DNA of 7,067 bases, taken from the NCBI RefSeq assembly GCF_001908105.1, contig NZ_MKGQ01000062.1, forward strand, positions 1 through 7,067, read 5' to 3'. The DNA comes from Xenorhabdus eapokensis (GTDB taxonomy: Bacteria; Pseudomonadota; Gammaproteobacteria; Enterobacterales; Enterobacteriaceae). The first letter of the stretch is position 1. Every line of letters begins with the position of its first letter. Shown here one piece after another: positions 1 to 5,437 of this stretch. The notes beneath the pieces were generated by a model. It ran no database searches. It worked only from the letters and a program-made list of their open reading frames with translations, and had not been told where the DNA came from. A program made the position numbers and the translations under genes.

Positions 1-1
1 A

Positions 2-82
2 TACGATAAATTAGCCCGAAATTATGCCAGCATGTTGGCGCTGGCATTTGTCATGATATGGCTACCCATGTGGGTTGAGTAA
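2..82 (+). pseudogene. C-terminal end of an IS5-family transposase (partial, cut by window edge)
   Basis: The frame opening at base 2 reads YDKLARNYASMLALAFVMIW followed by LPMWVE and a TAA stop. The pattern (R)YDK-xARN-(Y/F)-xxxLxLAxxxIWL is the usual C-terminus of IS5-family DDE transposases, where it follows the catalytic glutamate region. Only about 26 codons lie in the window, so whether the element is intact upstream cannot be judged, and the subgroup is not assigned. The motif is recognised from memory of the family; the family call is reasonably secure, intactness is unknown. Confidence 0.7.
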
Positions 83-113
83 AGGATAAACGGTAAACGT
101 CAACACGCCCTAG
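83..113 (+). repeat. Probable right terminal inverted repeat and target site of the IS
   Basis: Directly after the transposase stop comes a short non-coding stretch ending in GTCAACACGCCC and then TAG. IS5-type elements typically end within a few tens of bases of the transposase stop, and members of the family favour CTAG-like targets, so the C-TAG at 110-113 may be the target duplication. The matching left end is outside the window, so both the repeat and the exact boundary are inferred. Confidence 0.4.
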
Positions 114-421
114 CCTTTATTATTATGGCAGCCGTTCTGCTATTTGATATCAAGCCAGTCTATCATTTTGAAGATATTGACGTACTTGATCTACGGGTAT
201 GCTATAACGGTGAATGGTTTGTCAACGAGCAAGTTTCTAAGAAAGCTATCAATAAGATACTCACTCATCCCCAAGTGCCGAACACAATCAAAGATGACAT
301 CAAGCATATTATGCAAAAGAAACAGAGAATTTGTTTTTATGATGTGTTTATGCTCGCGTGTTCTGAACAATCACCTTATGCTCAATCCATTAACATGGTT
401 AATAAAAGTGCAGGAATCTAA
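114..421 (+). pseudogene. Unrecognised gene, probably the 3' part left by IS insertion
   Basis: The frame is open from just after the transposase stop at 80-82 through to a TAA at 419-421. The first ATG is at 125 and would give 98 residues. No Shine-Dalgarno sequence precedes it (the upstream bases are CCTTTATTATT). In-frame codons on both sides of that ATG encode a hydrophobic run, LAFIIMAAVLLF, which looks like a membrane anchor or signal segment cut at its start. The remainder is soluble-looking and mixed in charge (FEDIDVLDLRVCYNGEWFV, later KKAINKILTHPQ), with three cysteines. The simplest reading is a small membrane-anchored or exported protein whose 5' end was removed or separated by the IS. 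I do not recognise the family. A functional protein starting at 125 remains possible. Confidence 0.45.
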
Positions 422-500
422 TAAATTCAATAGCATAGTACAATAAGAAACCAACAAGCTCACATGATGAGCAACTAGTTGAGGAAAAAGAATTTTTGCG
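422..500. other. Short gap with small dyads before the tRNA array
   Basis: There is no gene here. A five-base stem (GCTCA at 458-462 with TGAGC at 468-472) is followed by the palindrome CAACTAGTTG at 472-481. It may be the end of the upstream transcript, but there is no T-run directly behind the stem. Confidence 0.3.
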
Positions 501-536
501 TTGACACCATTCCAGTTCATCGCTAATATTCGCCCC
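501..536 (+). promoter_or_regulatory. Promoter of tRNA-Asn copy 1
   Basis: A consensus -35 TTGACA (501-506) is separated by 17 bases from the -10 TAATAT (524-529). The discriminator TCGCCCC is C-rich, as in stable-RNA promoters under stringent (ppGpp/DksA) control. Transcription should begin near 536, giving a leader of about 20 bases that contains a small GTTC/GAAC dyad. Confidence 0.85.
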
Positions 537-556
537 GTTCTCAGGAACAACCCAAT

Positions 557-632
557 TCCTCCATAGTTCAGTCGGTAGAACGGCGGACTGTTAATCCGTA
601 TGTCGCTGGTTCAAGTCCAGCTGGAGGAGCCA
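557..632 (+). tRNA. tRNA-Asn (anticodon GTT), copy 1
   Basis: This is a 76-base tRNA with encoded CCA. The acceptor stem TCCTCCA (557-563) pairs perfectly with TGGAGGA (622-628), followed by discriminator G and CCA. The anticodon GTT lies at 590-592 in the loop context CTGTTAA, reading AAC/AAU. The T arm is GCTGG/CCAGC. It differs from the other copies at position 57 (A instead of G; base 613), a purine-for-purine change allowed in the T loop. The gene closely resembles E. coli asnT and its sister genes. It is an independent transcription unit with its own promoter and terminator. Confidence 0.98.
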
Positions 633-638
633 AATTTG

Positions 639-696
639 AATATCTCGCCAGATAAGTTGGCGTGATATTAGAGTTGGGTAAAGTAACTTTACCTAA
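639..696 (+). other. Two consecutive stable hairpins in the trailer of tRNA-Asn copy 1
   Basis: Hairpin A spans 639-669: AATATC pairs with GATATT and CGCCA with TGGCG, with one T-T mismatch between the two stems and a loop of seven bases. Hairpin B spans 674-696: TTGGGTAAAG pairs with CTTTACCTAA (one G-T pair), with a three-base loop. Neither has a T-run, so they are not terminators. The other three tRNA copies lack them. They could be processing signals, part of a trailer-derived small RNA, or the remains of a small inserted element. Confidence 0.55.
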
Positions 697-707
697 ACCT
701 TATCAAG

Positions 708-736
708 CGGCTTCCCAATCGGGAAGCCGTTTTTTT
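708..736 (+). terminator. Rho-independent terminator of tRNA-Asn copy 1
   Basis: CGGCTTCCC (708-716) pairs perfectly with GGGAAGCCG (721-729) around the four-base loop AATC, followed by seven T residues (730-736). This is a textbook intrinsic terminator, 76 bases after the tRNA 3' end. Confidence 0.92.
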
Positions 737-1036
737 CATCCTGCTTTTCTACTTCTCACTTTTAAAATCAACGTGTTCTGTACTCATTACCAGCATCTAT
801 TGAAAACCAATCCTGCACATATCTATTTTGTAAGATCTGTCATTATTTACTCAGAATTTAAGAAAAAACAGAGATAAAGTAATAAATAAGTTCATTTTTT
901 GAGTATAAACAACAAGAAATAAAAATTATAAAATAAATAAATTTTCAATTTATTAGCTATTTTTTAAGAAAAATTAACAAAAAAACGCCACTTTGACGAA
1001 AAACAAATCAATCAGTTTTATTTTTTATTTTTTTAC
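737..1036. other. AT-rich spacer between tRNA-Asn copies 1 and 2
   Basis: I see no gene here; the frame at 662-877 is a chance reading of the terminator and trailer. The last 150 bases are very A/T-rich, with A and T tracts ending directly at the copy 2 promoter. Such DNA could act as an UP element or a bent upstream activating region, which is inference. Confidence 0.4.
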
Positions 1037-1073
1037 TTTACAACATCAAACCATTCACTGTAATATTCACCCC
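1037..1073 (+). promoter_or_regulatory. Promoter of tRNA-Asn copy 2
   Basis: The -10 TAATAT (1061-1066) and the C-rich discriminator TCACCCC match copy 1. The block 1061-1093 differs from 524-556 at only three of 33 bases. The best -35 is TTTACA (1037-1042) with an 18-base spacer, weaker than in the other copies. The long T tract just upstream may compensate as an UP element. Confidence 0.7.
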
Positions 1074-1093
1074 GTTCTCAGGAACAACTTAAT

Positions 1094-1169
1094 TCCTCCA
1101 TAGTTCAGTCGGTAGAACGGCGGACTGTTAATCCGTATGTCGCTGGTTCGAGTCCAGCTGGAGGAGCCA
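1094..1169 (+). tRNA. tRNA-Asn (anticodon GTT), copy 2
   Basis: This is a 76-base tRNA with encoded CCA, a perfect TCCTCCA/TGGAGGA acceptor stem and anticodon GTT. The T arm is GCTGG/CCAGC with G at position 57, and the sequence is the same as copy 4. It is flanked by its own promoter and terminator. Confidence 0.98.
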
Positions 1170-1181
1170 AATTCTTAGAAG

Positions 1182-1212
1182 TCCCGATTAGCCTTGCTGG
1201 TCGGGATTTTTT
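1182..1212 (+). terminator. Terminator of tRNA-Asn copy 2
   Basis: TCCCGA (1182-1187) pairs with TCGGGA (1201-1206). The stem continues inward through two T-G wobbles and AGC/GCT to a three-base loop, giving about 11 pairs, followed by six T residues (1207-1212). It begins 13 bases after the tRNA. Confidence 0.88.
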
Positions 1213-1370
1213 CTTTTGGGCACCAATTGTGATCCATCCCCTTTTATCTCCATCCCTTTATTTTCCGTTTCTCCTCTATTTCAAATAGCTTGGCCGACGT
1301 AATTGCCTATGCTAAAAGCATAAAAAGATCAAAAACAACCCAATAAGCGCATATTGCGAGCAATCAAACA

Positions 1371-1385
1371 GTTATTATTATTTTC
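1371..1385 (+). promoter_or_regulatory. Possible Fis-type site upstream of tRNA-Asn copy 3
   Basis: GTTATTATTATTTTC has the G-N13-C layout with an A/T centre seen in Fis sites, and ends five bases before the -35. The equivalent place in copy 4 (1735-1749) keeps the G, the C and the A/T-rich core despite two changes. Fis activation of tRNA promoters is established in enteric bacteria; its use here is inference from a degenerate motif. Confidence 0.25.
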
Positions 1386-1389
1386 TGCT

Positions 1390-1425
1390 TTGACAAACGA
1401 GAAAAATGCCGTTAGTATTCACGCC
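1390..1425 (+). promoter_or_regulatory. Promoter of tRNA-Asn copy 3
   Basis: TTGACA (1390-1395) is followed by a 17-base spacer and TAGTAT (1413-1418), then the discriminator TCACGCC. Compared with copy 4, the -10 has G instead of A at its third base. Confidence 0.85.
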
Positions 1426-1438
1426 GTCTTAAAGGAGT

Positions 1439-1514
1439 TCCTCCATAGTTCAGTCGGTAGAACGGCGGACTGTTAATCCGTATGTCACTGGTTCGAGTCC
1501 AGTTGGAGGAGCCA
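1439..1514 (+). tRNA. tRNA-Asn (anticodon GTT), copy 3
   Basis: This is a 76-base tRNA with encoded CCA, the same acceptor stem and anticodon GTT. It differs from copies 2 and 4 only at the closing pair of the T arm: A49 (base 1487) with T65 (base 1503), instead of G49-C65. Both partners changed together, so folding is kept and the gene should be functional. As I recall, the E. coli gene carries the same A-T form at this pair. Confidence 0.98.
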
Positions 1515-1525
1515 GATATTCTGAA

Positions 1526-1557
1526 AAGCCTGATTAGTTTAGCTAATCAGGCTTTTT
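1526..1557 (+). terminator. Terminator of tRNA-Asn copy 3
   Basis: AGCCTGATTAG (1527-1537) pairs perfectly with CTAATCAGGCT (1543-1553) around a five-base loop, followed by a short T-run to 1557. It lies 12 bases after the tRNA. Confidence 0.9.
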
Positions 1558-1753
1558 GCTTTCTGATTTTCAGTTTTTTATCTTTTCCCTTCTTAATATT
1601 TTTCAGTAAGTTTTCTTCTGATTTTTTCTTCCGGTTACTTACTCCTATGCCCTGCTTCTGTTCCGCAATTTACCGTGACCAGTCAATTTTAGTCAAAAAA
1701 CGCACACGGAGACCAGATTATCAGCAATCAAACGGTTATAACTATTTTCTGCT

Positions 1754-1789
1754 TTGACAAACGTAAAAAATGCCGTTAATATTCGCACC
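1754..1789 (+). promoter_or_regulatory. Promoter of tRNA-Asn copy 4
   Basis: TTGACA (1754-1759) is followed by a 17-base spacer and TAATAT (1777-1782), then the discriminator TCGCACC. This is near-consensus sigma70. Confidence 0.85.
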
Positions 1790-1802
1790 GTCTTGAAGGA
1801 GT

Positions 1803-1878
1803 TCCTCCATAGTTCAGTCGGTAGAACGGCGGACTGTTAATCCGTATGTCGCTGGTTCGAGTCCAGCTGGAGGAGCCA
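1803..1878 (+). tRNA. tRNA-Asn (anticodon GTT), copy 4
   Basis: This is a 76-base tRNA with encoded CCA, identical by eye to copy 2 (G49-C65, G57). It has its own promoter. No GC-rich hairpin with a T-run follows; there is only a T-rich stretch (about 1911-1922) without a stem, so its transcripts may run on toward pyrC. Confidence 0.98.
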
Positions 1879-1971
1879 AATTCAATTCACCCTCGTGTTG
1901 TTACTTCTAGTTTTTTATTTTTTGATACGATAATTCCCTCTGAATACCCTAACCCAAAATAGACTTAAAAT

Positions 1972-1993
1972 TCTGAATCTTATAAAATTCAGA
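1972..1993. other. Small dyad between tRNA-Asn copy 4 and pyrC
   Basis: TCTGAAT (1972-1978) pairs with ATTCAGA (1987-1993) across an eight-base loop. There is no T-run, so it is a poor terminator. It could be a weak RNA structure or an operator-like dyad upstream of the pyrC promoter. The rest of 1879-2035 shows nothing recognisable. Confidence 0.3.
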
Positions 1994-2012
1994 GAATATT
2001 ATCATTCAATAA

Positions 2013-2051
2013 TAGCTATTTAGCTGTTTTCACTTTATCATTCTCCTCCGG
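2013..2051 (+). promoter_or_regulatory. pyrC promoter with CCGG start region
   Basis: The proposed -10 is TATCAT (2036-2041). The -35 at the 17-base position (TAGCTA, 2013-2018) is poor. The seventh base after the -10 is C2048, the first base of CCGG (2048-2051). Enteric pyrC promoters use this arrangement to start at C or at G depending on CTP and GTP levels. The link to the leader hairpin supports this choice over the TATATT at 2090, which lies too close to the start codon. Confidence 0.6.
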
Positions 2052-2109
2052 CTTAAGGATTGCTGCATCAGCATCCATCGTTTTTCACTTATATTCTGGA
2101 GCCGGTTCC
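2048..2109 (+). promoter_or_regulatory. pyrC leader: hairpin sequestering the ribosome binding site
   Basis: CCGGCT at the predicted 5' end (2048-2053) is perfectly complementary to AGCCGG (2100-2105), with a further T-G pair at 2054/2099. The 3' arm overlaps the Shine-Dalgarno GGAG (2098-2101), eight bases before the ATG. Between the arms a second stem-loop forms: GGAT and GCTG pair with CAGC and ATCC around the loop CAT (2057-2076), with one bulged T, bringing the arms together. A transcript starting at C2048 can form the closing hairpin; one starting at G2050 loses two G-C pairs. That matches the known translational switch of enteric pyrC. The pairing is seen; the regulation is inferred from the family. 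Confidence 0.65.
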
Positions 2110-3162
2110 ATGACCACTGAATCATATACAATTAAAATCCGCCGCCCTGACGACTGGCATGTCCATTTTCGTGATGGCGATATGCTAAAAACCATCGTAC
2201 CCCATACCAGCCGTTTTTTTGGCCGAGCTATCGTCATGCCTAACCTTGTCCCTCCAGTGACAGATGTTGCCAGCGCCAAAGCCTACAAGAAGAGGATAAT
2301 TGCAGCTACTCCGTCAGATCATCATTTCCAACCTCTTATGACTTGTTATCTGACAGATTCAACAGCCAGCGATCAAATTGAGATGGGCTATAAAGAAGGT
2401 ATCTTTACCGCCTGTAAACTCTATCCCGCCAATGCAACAACGAATTCCAGTCACGGCGTTTCTGATATCAAAAAGATCTATCCATTATTGGAGACCATGG
2501 AAAAAATAGGTATGCCATTGCTGATCCACGGGGAAGTTACCGCCTCCCATATTGATATTTTTGACCGTGAGGCGCGCTTTATCGAGCAGATATTGGAACC
2601 ATTACGTCAGCAATTTACTGAATTAAAAATTGTTTTTGAACACATTACAACCAAAGAAGCCGCAGAATACGTTCTTGAAGGCAGCAATAAATTAGGTGCG
2701 ACAGTGACACCGCAGCACTTAATGTTCAATCGTAACCACATGCTGGTTGGTGGTATTCGTCCCCACCTTTACTGTTTGCCTGTACTAAAACGCAATATTC
2801 ATCAGGAAGCTCTCCGGACAGCAGTTGCCAGTGGTTGTAATCGCTTTTTCTTAGGCACGGATTCCGCTCCTCATGTACTGCACCGCAAAGAATCTTCTTG
2901 TGGTTGTGCGGGCGTTTTCAATGCTCCAACCGCCCTTGCAGCCTATGCCACTGTTTTTGAAGAAATGGGTGCGATGGAATATTTCGAGTCCTTCTGCTCC
3001 CTGAATGGCCCTGCATTTTACGGTTTGCCAGTTAATGATGGCTTTATTGAACTCACTCGCAAACCAACTCCCGTTGTTGAATACATCGAGTGTGGTGACG
3101 AAAAGTTAGTTCCATTCCTTGCAGGGGAAGATGCAGGGTGGGATGTAAGGGTATGTAAGTAA
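2110..3162 (+). CDS. pyrC: Dihydroorotase
   Basis: PyrC catalyses the reversible cyclisation of N-carbamoyl-L-aspartate to L-dihydroorotate, the third step of pyrimidine synthesis, in the cytoplasm. The 350-residue protein is colinear with E. coli PyrC (348 residues, class II). The metal site is complete: H17 and H19 (WHVHFRD), the carboxylated lysine K103 ([16 protein letters not shown]), H140 (LLIHGEVT), H178 (VFEHIT) and D251 (LGTDSAPH, with H255). The substrate-binding segments MPNLVPPVT and NATTNSSHG are intact, so it should be active. The start follows GGAG by eight bases and aligns with the E. coli start within a few residues. It is monocistronic, preceded by the switchable leader at 2048-2109, and followed by a strong hairpin at 3176. 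In E. coli the neighbour is dinI; here it is bssS. Confidence 0.98.
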   Translation: MTTESYTIKIRRPDDWHVHFRDGDMLKTIVPHTSRFFGRAIVMPNLVPPVTDVASAKAYKKRIIAATPSDHHFQPLMTCYLTDSTASDQIEMGYKEGIFTACKLYPANATTNSSHGVSDIKKIYPLLETMEKIGMPLLIHGEVTASHIDIFDREARFIEQILEPLRQQFTELKIVFEHITTKEAAEYVLEGSNKLGATVTPQHLMFNRNHMLVGGIRPHLYCLPVLKRNIHQEALRTAVASGCNRFFLGTDSAPHVLHRKESSCGCAGVFNAPTALAAYATVFEEMGAMEYFESFCSLNGPAFYGLPVNDGFIELTRKPTPVVEYIECGDEKLVPFLAGEDAGWDVRVCK

Positions 3163-3175
3163 TTTTCACGCTCCT

Positions 3176-3206
3176 TCGTGCGGAAACTGTTCTTTTTTCC
3201 GCACGA
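3176..3206 (+). terminator. Hairpin at the end of pyrC
   Basis: An 11-base-pair stem (T plus CGTGCGGAAA at 3176-3186 with TTTCCGCACG plus A at 3196-3206) encloses a nine-base loop. No T-run follows directly; the nearest is ATTTTTA a few bases on, and the T-run lies partly inside the loop. It may act as a transcript 3'-end stabiliser or a weak terminator. Confidence 0.6.
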
Positions 3207-3310
3207 TTCCAGCATTTTTATAAAAAAACAGAAATAACCAACAATGATCCCCTTCAGTTCTGATGCAAAAAAATCCTGCTTTTTTCACTTCTTAGATTGC
3301 CAAAAAGGTT

Positions 3311-3353
3311 TATACTGCTAAGGGCTTGTCTTAGACGAGACTTTTGCTCTTAG
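3311..3353 (+). promoter_or_regulatory. bssS promoter -10 and leader dyad
   Basis: TATACT (3311-3316), preceded by GGTT, is the best -10; no good -35 lies 16-18 bases upstream. CTAAGGGC (3318-3325) pairs with GCTCTTAG (3346-3353), enclosing a smaller GTCT/AGAC stem. If transcription starts about 3323 the outer stem would be mostly lost from the RNA, so the dyad may act in DNA, or the real start may be further upstream. An AGGAGG Shine-Dalgarno (3388-3393) lies four bases before the ATG. Confidence 0.4.
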
Positions 3354-3397
3354 TCAATTATATCAATAATGATTCTGTAGTCTGATTAGGAGGTTAC

Positions 3398-3652
3398 ATG
3401 GGAAAAGAAAATGAAATAATTCAAACCCATCCTGTTGTAGGCTGGGATATCAGTACTGTCGATGCCTATGACGCCATGATGATACGCCTTCATTACTCAT
3501 CCACCCAAGATCAAACAACAGAAAATGTCAGTGTTGACAAAACGTTATGGTTAACAACAGGCGTAGCTAAACAACTTATCCTCATTTTACAAGCTGGGAT
3601 TGAAAAAATAGAATCCTCGGGATACAGCCAACTTGATCATATTAAACATTAA
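3398..3652 (+). CDS. bssS: Biofilm formation regulator BssS
   Basis: The 84-residue product has the same length as E. coli BssS (YceP) and aligns end to end, with near-identity in IQTHPVVGWDISTVDAYDAM (residues 9-28), the RLHY motif and TLWLTTGVAKQLILILQAGI (about 49-68), ending at IESSGYSQLDHIKH. It is a small cytoplasmic protein with no membrane segment. In E. coli it affects biofilm formation and indole/AI-2-related signalling; its molecular activity is not known to me. The start is well supported by AGGAGG four bases upstream. It appears to be a single-gene unit between pyrC and the convergent trhO. In E. coli dinI lies between pyrC and bssS; only 235 bases separate them here, too few for that gene. 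Confidence 0.95.
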   Translation: MGKENEIIQTHPVVGWDISTVDAYDAMMIRLHYSSTQDQTTENVSVDKTLWLTTGVAKQLILILQAGIEKIESSGYSQLDHIKH

Positions 3653-3684
3653 CAATAAATAGCTTTAAAACTTCCAACACATTC

Positions 3685-3708
3685 GGACACTCAATATATT
3701 GAGTGTCC
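3685..3708. other. Perfect 24-base palindrome after bssS
   Basis: GGACACTCAATA (3685-3696) is followed immediately by its exact reverse complement (3697-3708). As RNA it would fold into a strong hairpin about 30 bases after the bssS stop, but no T-run follows on either strand, so it is an atypical terminator. It could instead be a transcript-end stabiliser or a binding site for a dimeric protein. Confidence 0.55.
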
Positions 3709-4029
3709 CAAATGCACAACCGAACGCATATTAATCAATAAAATTATCCATATGGTTTATTATCCTTCATATATTGTATTATACACTCGTGCTCGTCCAC
3801 CAATGCTTAACTATTAAGCTAATTATTTAAATATTTTTGTTAAGCCTTTTGAATAACCTATTTTATTATAAATAATCTGATACTATTTATAGCTAATAGC
3901 TCTCAAGTTGCCAAACAGAGACAATTGGACAAACTCCCATCCACATAATTGTTATATGTGAATGGGATAAATAAACCCCAAAAATAAAGCTGCGATTTGA
4001 AAAATAGAACGATACTACTTAAAACACGA
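3709..4029. other. AT-rich convergent intergenic region between bssS and trhO
   Basis: I see no gene here. Two further dyads are present: GCTTAA/TTAAGC (3805-3819, three-base loop) and a long imperfect stem at 3935-3967. In the latter TCCCAT pairs with ATGGGA and CACATA with TATGTG, with one mismatch and a seven-base loop. The latter lies 63 bases past the trhO stop and is the best candidate for the end of the trhO transcript, though its T-run on the - strand is weak. Confidence 0.4.
3935..3967 (-). terminator. Possible end structure of the trhO transcript
   Basis: Read on the - strand, a 12-base-pair stem with one mismatch (TCCCAT-CACATA against its complements) is followed by GTTTGT, a poor T-run. 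It is the only substantial dyad downstream of trhO, so it is offered as a weak or Rho-assisted end. Confidence 0.35.
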
Positions 4030-5088
4030 CTATTTAATAGATTGCAGTGATGTAATATTCAAACCATCATTTAATCGATAGCGGGACTTATTAAAAATCT
4101 TTGTTCCATTCTCTCTTCCTGCACGACGAGCCCGCTGTTCTTCTTCTGGCAGTTTCATCTCTTCACGGCAAGTATCGCTGCAACAACCTTCGAAACGCGC
4201 TGCACAAGATGGACACTGAATAAATAACAAATGACAACCATCGTTCTTACAGTTGGTATGGCTATCACACGTCGCTCCGCATTGGTGGCAGTGAGCAATA
4301 ACATCTTCAGTAATACGCTCTCCCATACGCTCATCGAAGACAAAGTTCTTGCCAACAAACCGAACGGGTAATTCTTGCTCTTTCGCTTTACGAGAATACT
4401 CAATAATACCACCTTCTACGTGGTAAACTTTGCTAAAGCCGTTATGCAACATATAAGCACTTGCTTTTTCGCAACGAATTCCGCCAGTACAGTACATAAC
4501 AATATTTTTATCTTTATTGTCCTTCAGCATTTCTACAGCCATCGGTAACTGTTCACGAAACGTATCTGATGGAACTTCAATCGCGTTTTCGAAATGCCCA
4601 ACTTCATATTCATAGTGGTTACGCATATCGACAAAGACGGTATCAGGATCATCCAACATCTGGTTAACCTGTTCCGCCTTCAGGTATTCGCCTGTTTTAG
4701 ATGGATCAAAAGTTTCATCTTCAATGCCATCGGCAACAATGCGTTCACGCACTTTCATACGCAATACCCAGAATGACTTACCATCATCTTCCAGCGCAAT
4801 GTTAAGGCGTAAATTATATAATGCCGGATCGGTCTCATCCAATAATGCCTTCAATGCATCGACATTTTTGGAAGGCACACTAATTTGTGCATTGATACCT
4901 TCTTTGGCGATATAAACCCGCCCGAAGACAGATAACTCGGTAAACTTTTGATACAGGCTGTCGCGAAAAGTCTGTGGTGCAGAAATGGTGAAATATTTAT
5001 AAAAAGAGATAGTAGTGCGCGGCCCAATTTCAGCCAACATGCGTTCTTTCAACTCTTTATTAGAAATACGGTTATGTAACACTGGCAT
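4030..5088 (-). CDS. trhO: tRNA uridine 5-hydroxylase TrhO (rhodanese family, YceA)
   Basis: TrhO performs the oxygen-dependent hydroxylation of wobble uridine 34 to 5-hydroxyuridine, the precursor of cmo5U/mcmo5U, in several tRNAs. The 352-residue protein aligns through its length with E. coli YceA (350 residues). Residues 1-100 form the N-terminal domain ([17 protein letters not shown]). The rhodanese domain at about 140-235 carries the active-site loop YCTGGIRC, with C200 as catalytic cysteine and C206 as second cysteine. Residues 267-307 are a cysteine-rich, probably metal-binding segment with about ten cysteines ([20 protein letters not shown]). The start is ATG at 5088 (MPVLHNRIS), matching E. 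coli, with AGGA nine bases upstream; the longer frame from 5160 adds 24 unconserved residues. It is divergent from lpxL, as in E. coli. Confidence 0.96.
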   Translation of the reverse strand: MPVLHNRISNKELKERMLAEIGPRTTISFYKYFTISAPQTFRDSLYQKFTELSVFGRVYIAKEGINAQISVPSKNVDALKALLDETDPALYNLRLNIALEDDGKSFWVLRMKVRERIVADGIEDETFDPSKTGEYLKAEQVNQMLDDPDTVFVDMRNHYEYEVGHFENAIEVPSDTFREQLPMAVEMLKDNKDKNIVMYCTGGIRCEKASAYMLHNGFSKVYHVEGGIIEYSRKAKEQELPVRFVGKNFVFDERMGERITEDVIAHCHQCGATCDSHTNCKNDGCHLLFIQCPSCAARFEGCCSDTCREEMKLPEEEQRARRAGRENGTKIFNKSRYRLNDGLNITSLQSIK

Positions 5089-5155
5089 GGTGTACTTTCC
5101 TGAATTTCGATTAAAAAAATAAAAAATCCAATGGTCGTCCCATTGATGGCTGGAT

Positions 5156-5161
5156 ATCATA
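5156..5161 (-). promoter_or_regulatory. Possible -10 of trhO
   Basis: On the - strand TATGAT lies about 68 bases before the trhO start. No convincing -35 is seen at the proper distance (TACCCG at 17 bases), so the assignment is weak. Confidence 0.25.
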
Positions 5162-5293
5162 ACGAAAATGGCTGTTAGCGGGTAGTGATTTATGTTTTTC
5201 CATCACGTCGATCCTGTGAGATGGTAACTATGATGCGGTCAGAAGTAGAGAAACCTTGCCAAACAGTAAATCTGGAGAACGAATTATCACCAA

Positions 5294-5307
5294 ACTAAAT
5301 ATTTAGT
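5294..5307. promoter_or_regulatory. 14-base palindrome in the trhO/lpxL divergent region
   Basis: ACTAAATATTTAGT is an exact palindrome lying between the divergent genes trhO and lpxL. It has the look of a dimeric-regulator site, but AT-only palindromes also arise by chance in such DNA. No known box is matched. Confidence 0.25.
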
Positions 5308-5360
5308 GCCTCAAAATTTCGATATTCTACTAAAAAGTGTCACAATACGCCGATACGATT

Positions 5361-5388
5361 TTTAGAATCTATCTTAGGCATCTATGAT
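5361..5388 (+). promoter_or_regulatory. Probable lpxL promoter
   Basis: TTTAGA (5361-5366), a 16-base spacer and TATGAT (5383-5388) form a fair sigma70 promoter about 50 bases before the lpxL start. Confidence 0.4.
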
Positions 5389-5437
5389 TCAGACAGATGA
5401 AACCGATTCAAAATAACAAATAACATACAGAAAACAC

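Larger units (their letters stand above)
1359..1514 (+). repeat. Direct repeat unit A: promoter region plus tRNA-Asn copy 3
   Basis: This 156-base segment matches 1723-1878 without gaps, starting at AGCAATCAAAC. By eye there are about nine differences in the 80 upstream bases and two in the tRNA. The homology stops abruptly upstream and at the tRNA CCA end, so the duplicated unit is promoter plus tRNA without the terminator. Confidence 0.85.
1723..1878 (+). repeat. Direct repeat unit B: promoter region plus tRNA-Asn copy 4
   Basis: This is the partner of 1359-1514, with the same boundaries at AGCAATCAAAC and at the tRNA CCA. The sequence downstream differs completely between the two units. 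Confidence 0.85.

Noticed and set aside
144..446. Second + strand frame overlapping the unknown gene fragment
   Set aside because: It overlaps the frame ending at 421 almost fully, has no ribosome binding site, and lacks the continuity with a hydrophobic segment at the IS junction.
662..877. 71-residue + strand frame
   Set aside because: It overlaps the trailer hairpins and terminator of tRNA-Asn copy 1, has no ribosome binding site and shows no protein-like composition.
1482..1757. 91-residue + strand frame
   Set aside because: It starts inside tRNA-Asn copy 3 and runs through its terminator and the copy 4 promoter; a chance frame in T-rich DNA.
500..1880. CRISPR-like array
   Set aside because: The regularly recurring near-identical sequence is four tRNA-Asn genes with promoters, not short repeats with spacers; spacing is irregular (537, 345 and 364 bases).
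2090..2095. TATATT as the pyrC -10
   Set aside because: It would place the transcript start at about 2102, after the Shine-Dalgarno; the TATCAT at 2036 gives a sensible leader with the expected CCGG start.
4155..4412. 85-residue - strand frame inside trhO
   Set aside because: It is an out-of-frame shadow of the well-conserved trhO coding sequence.
5089..5160. N-terminal extension of trhO by 24 residues
   Set aside because: The E. coli protein starts at the Met encoded at 5088, a Shine-Dalgarno sits nine bases before that ATG, and the extension has no recognised similarity.
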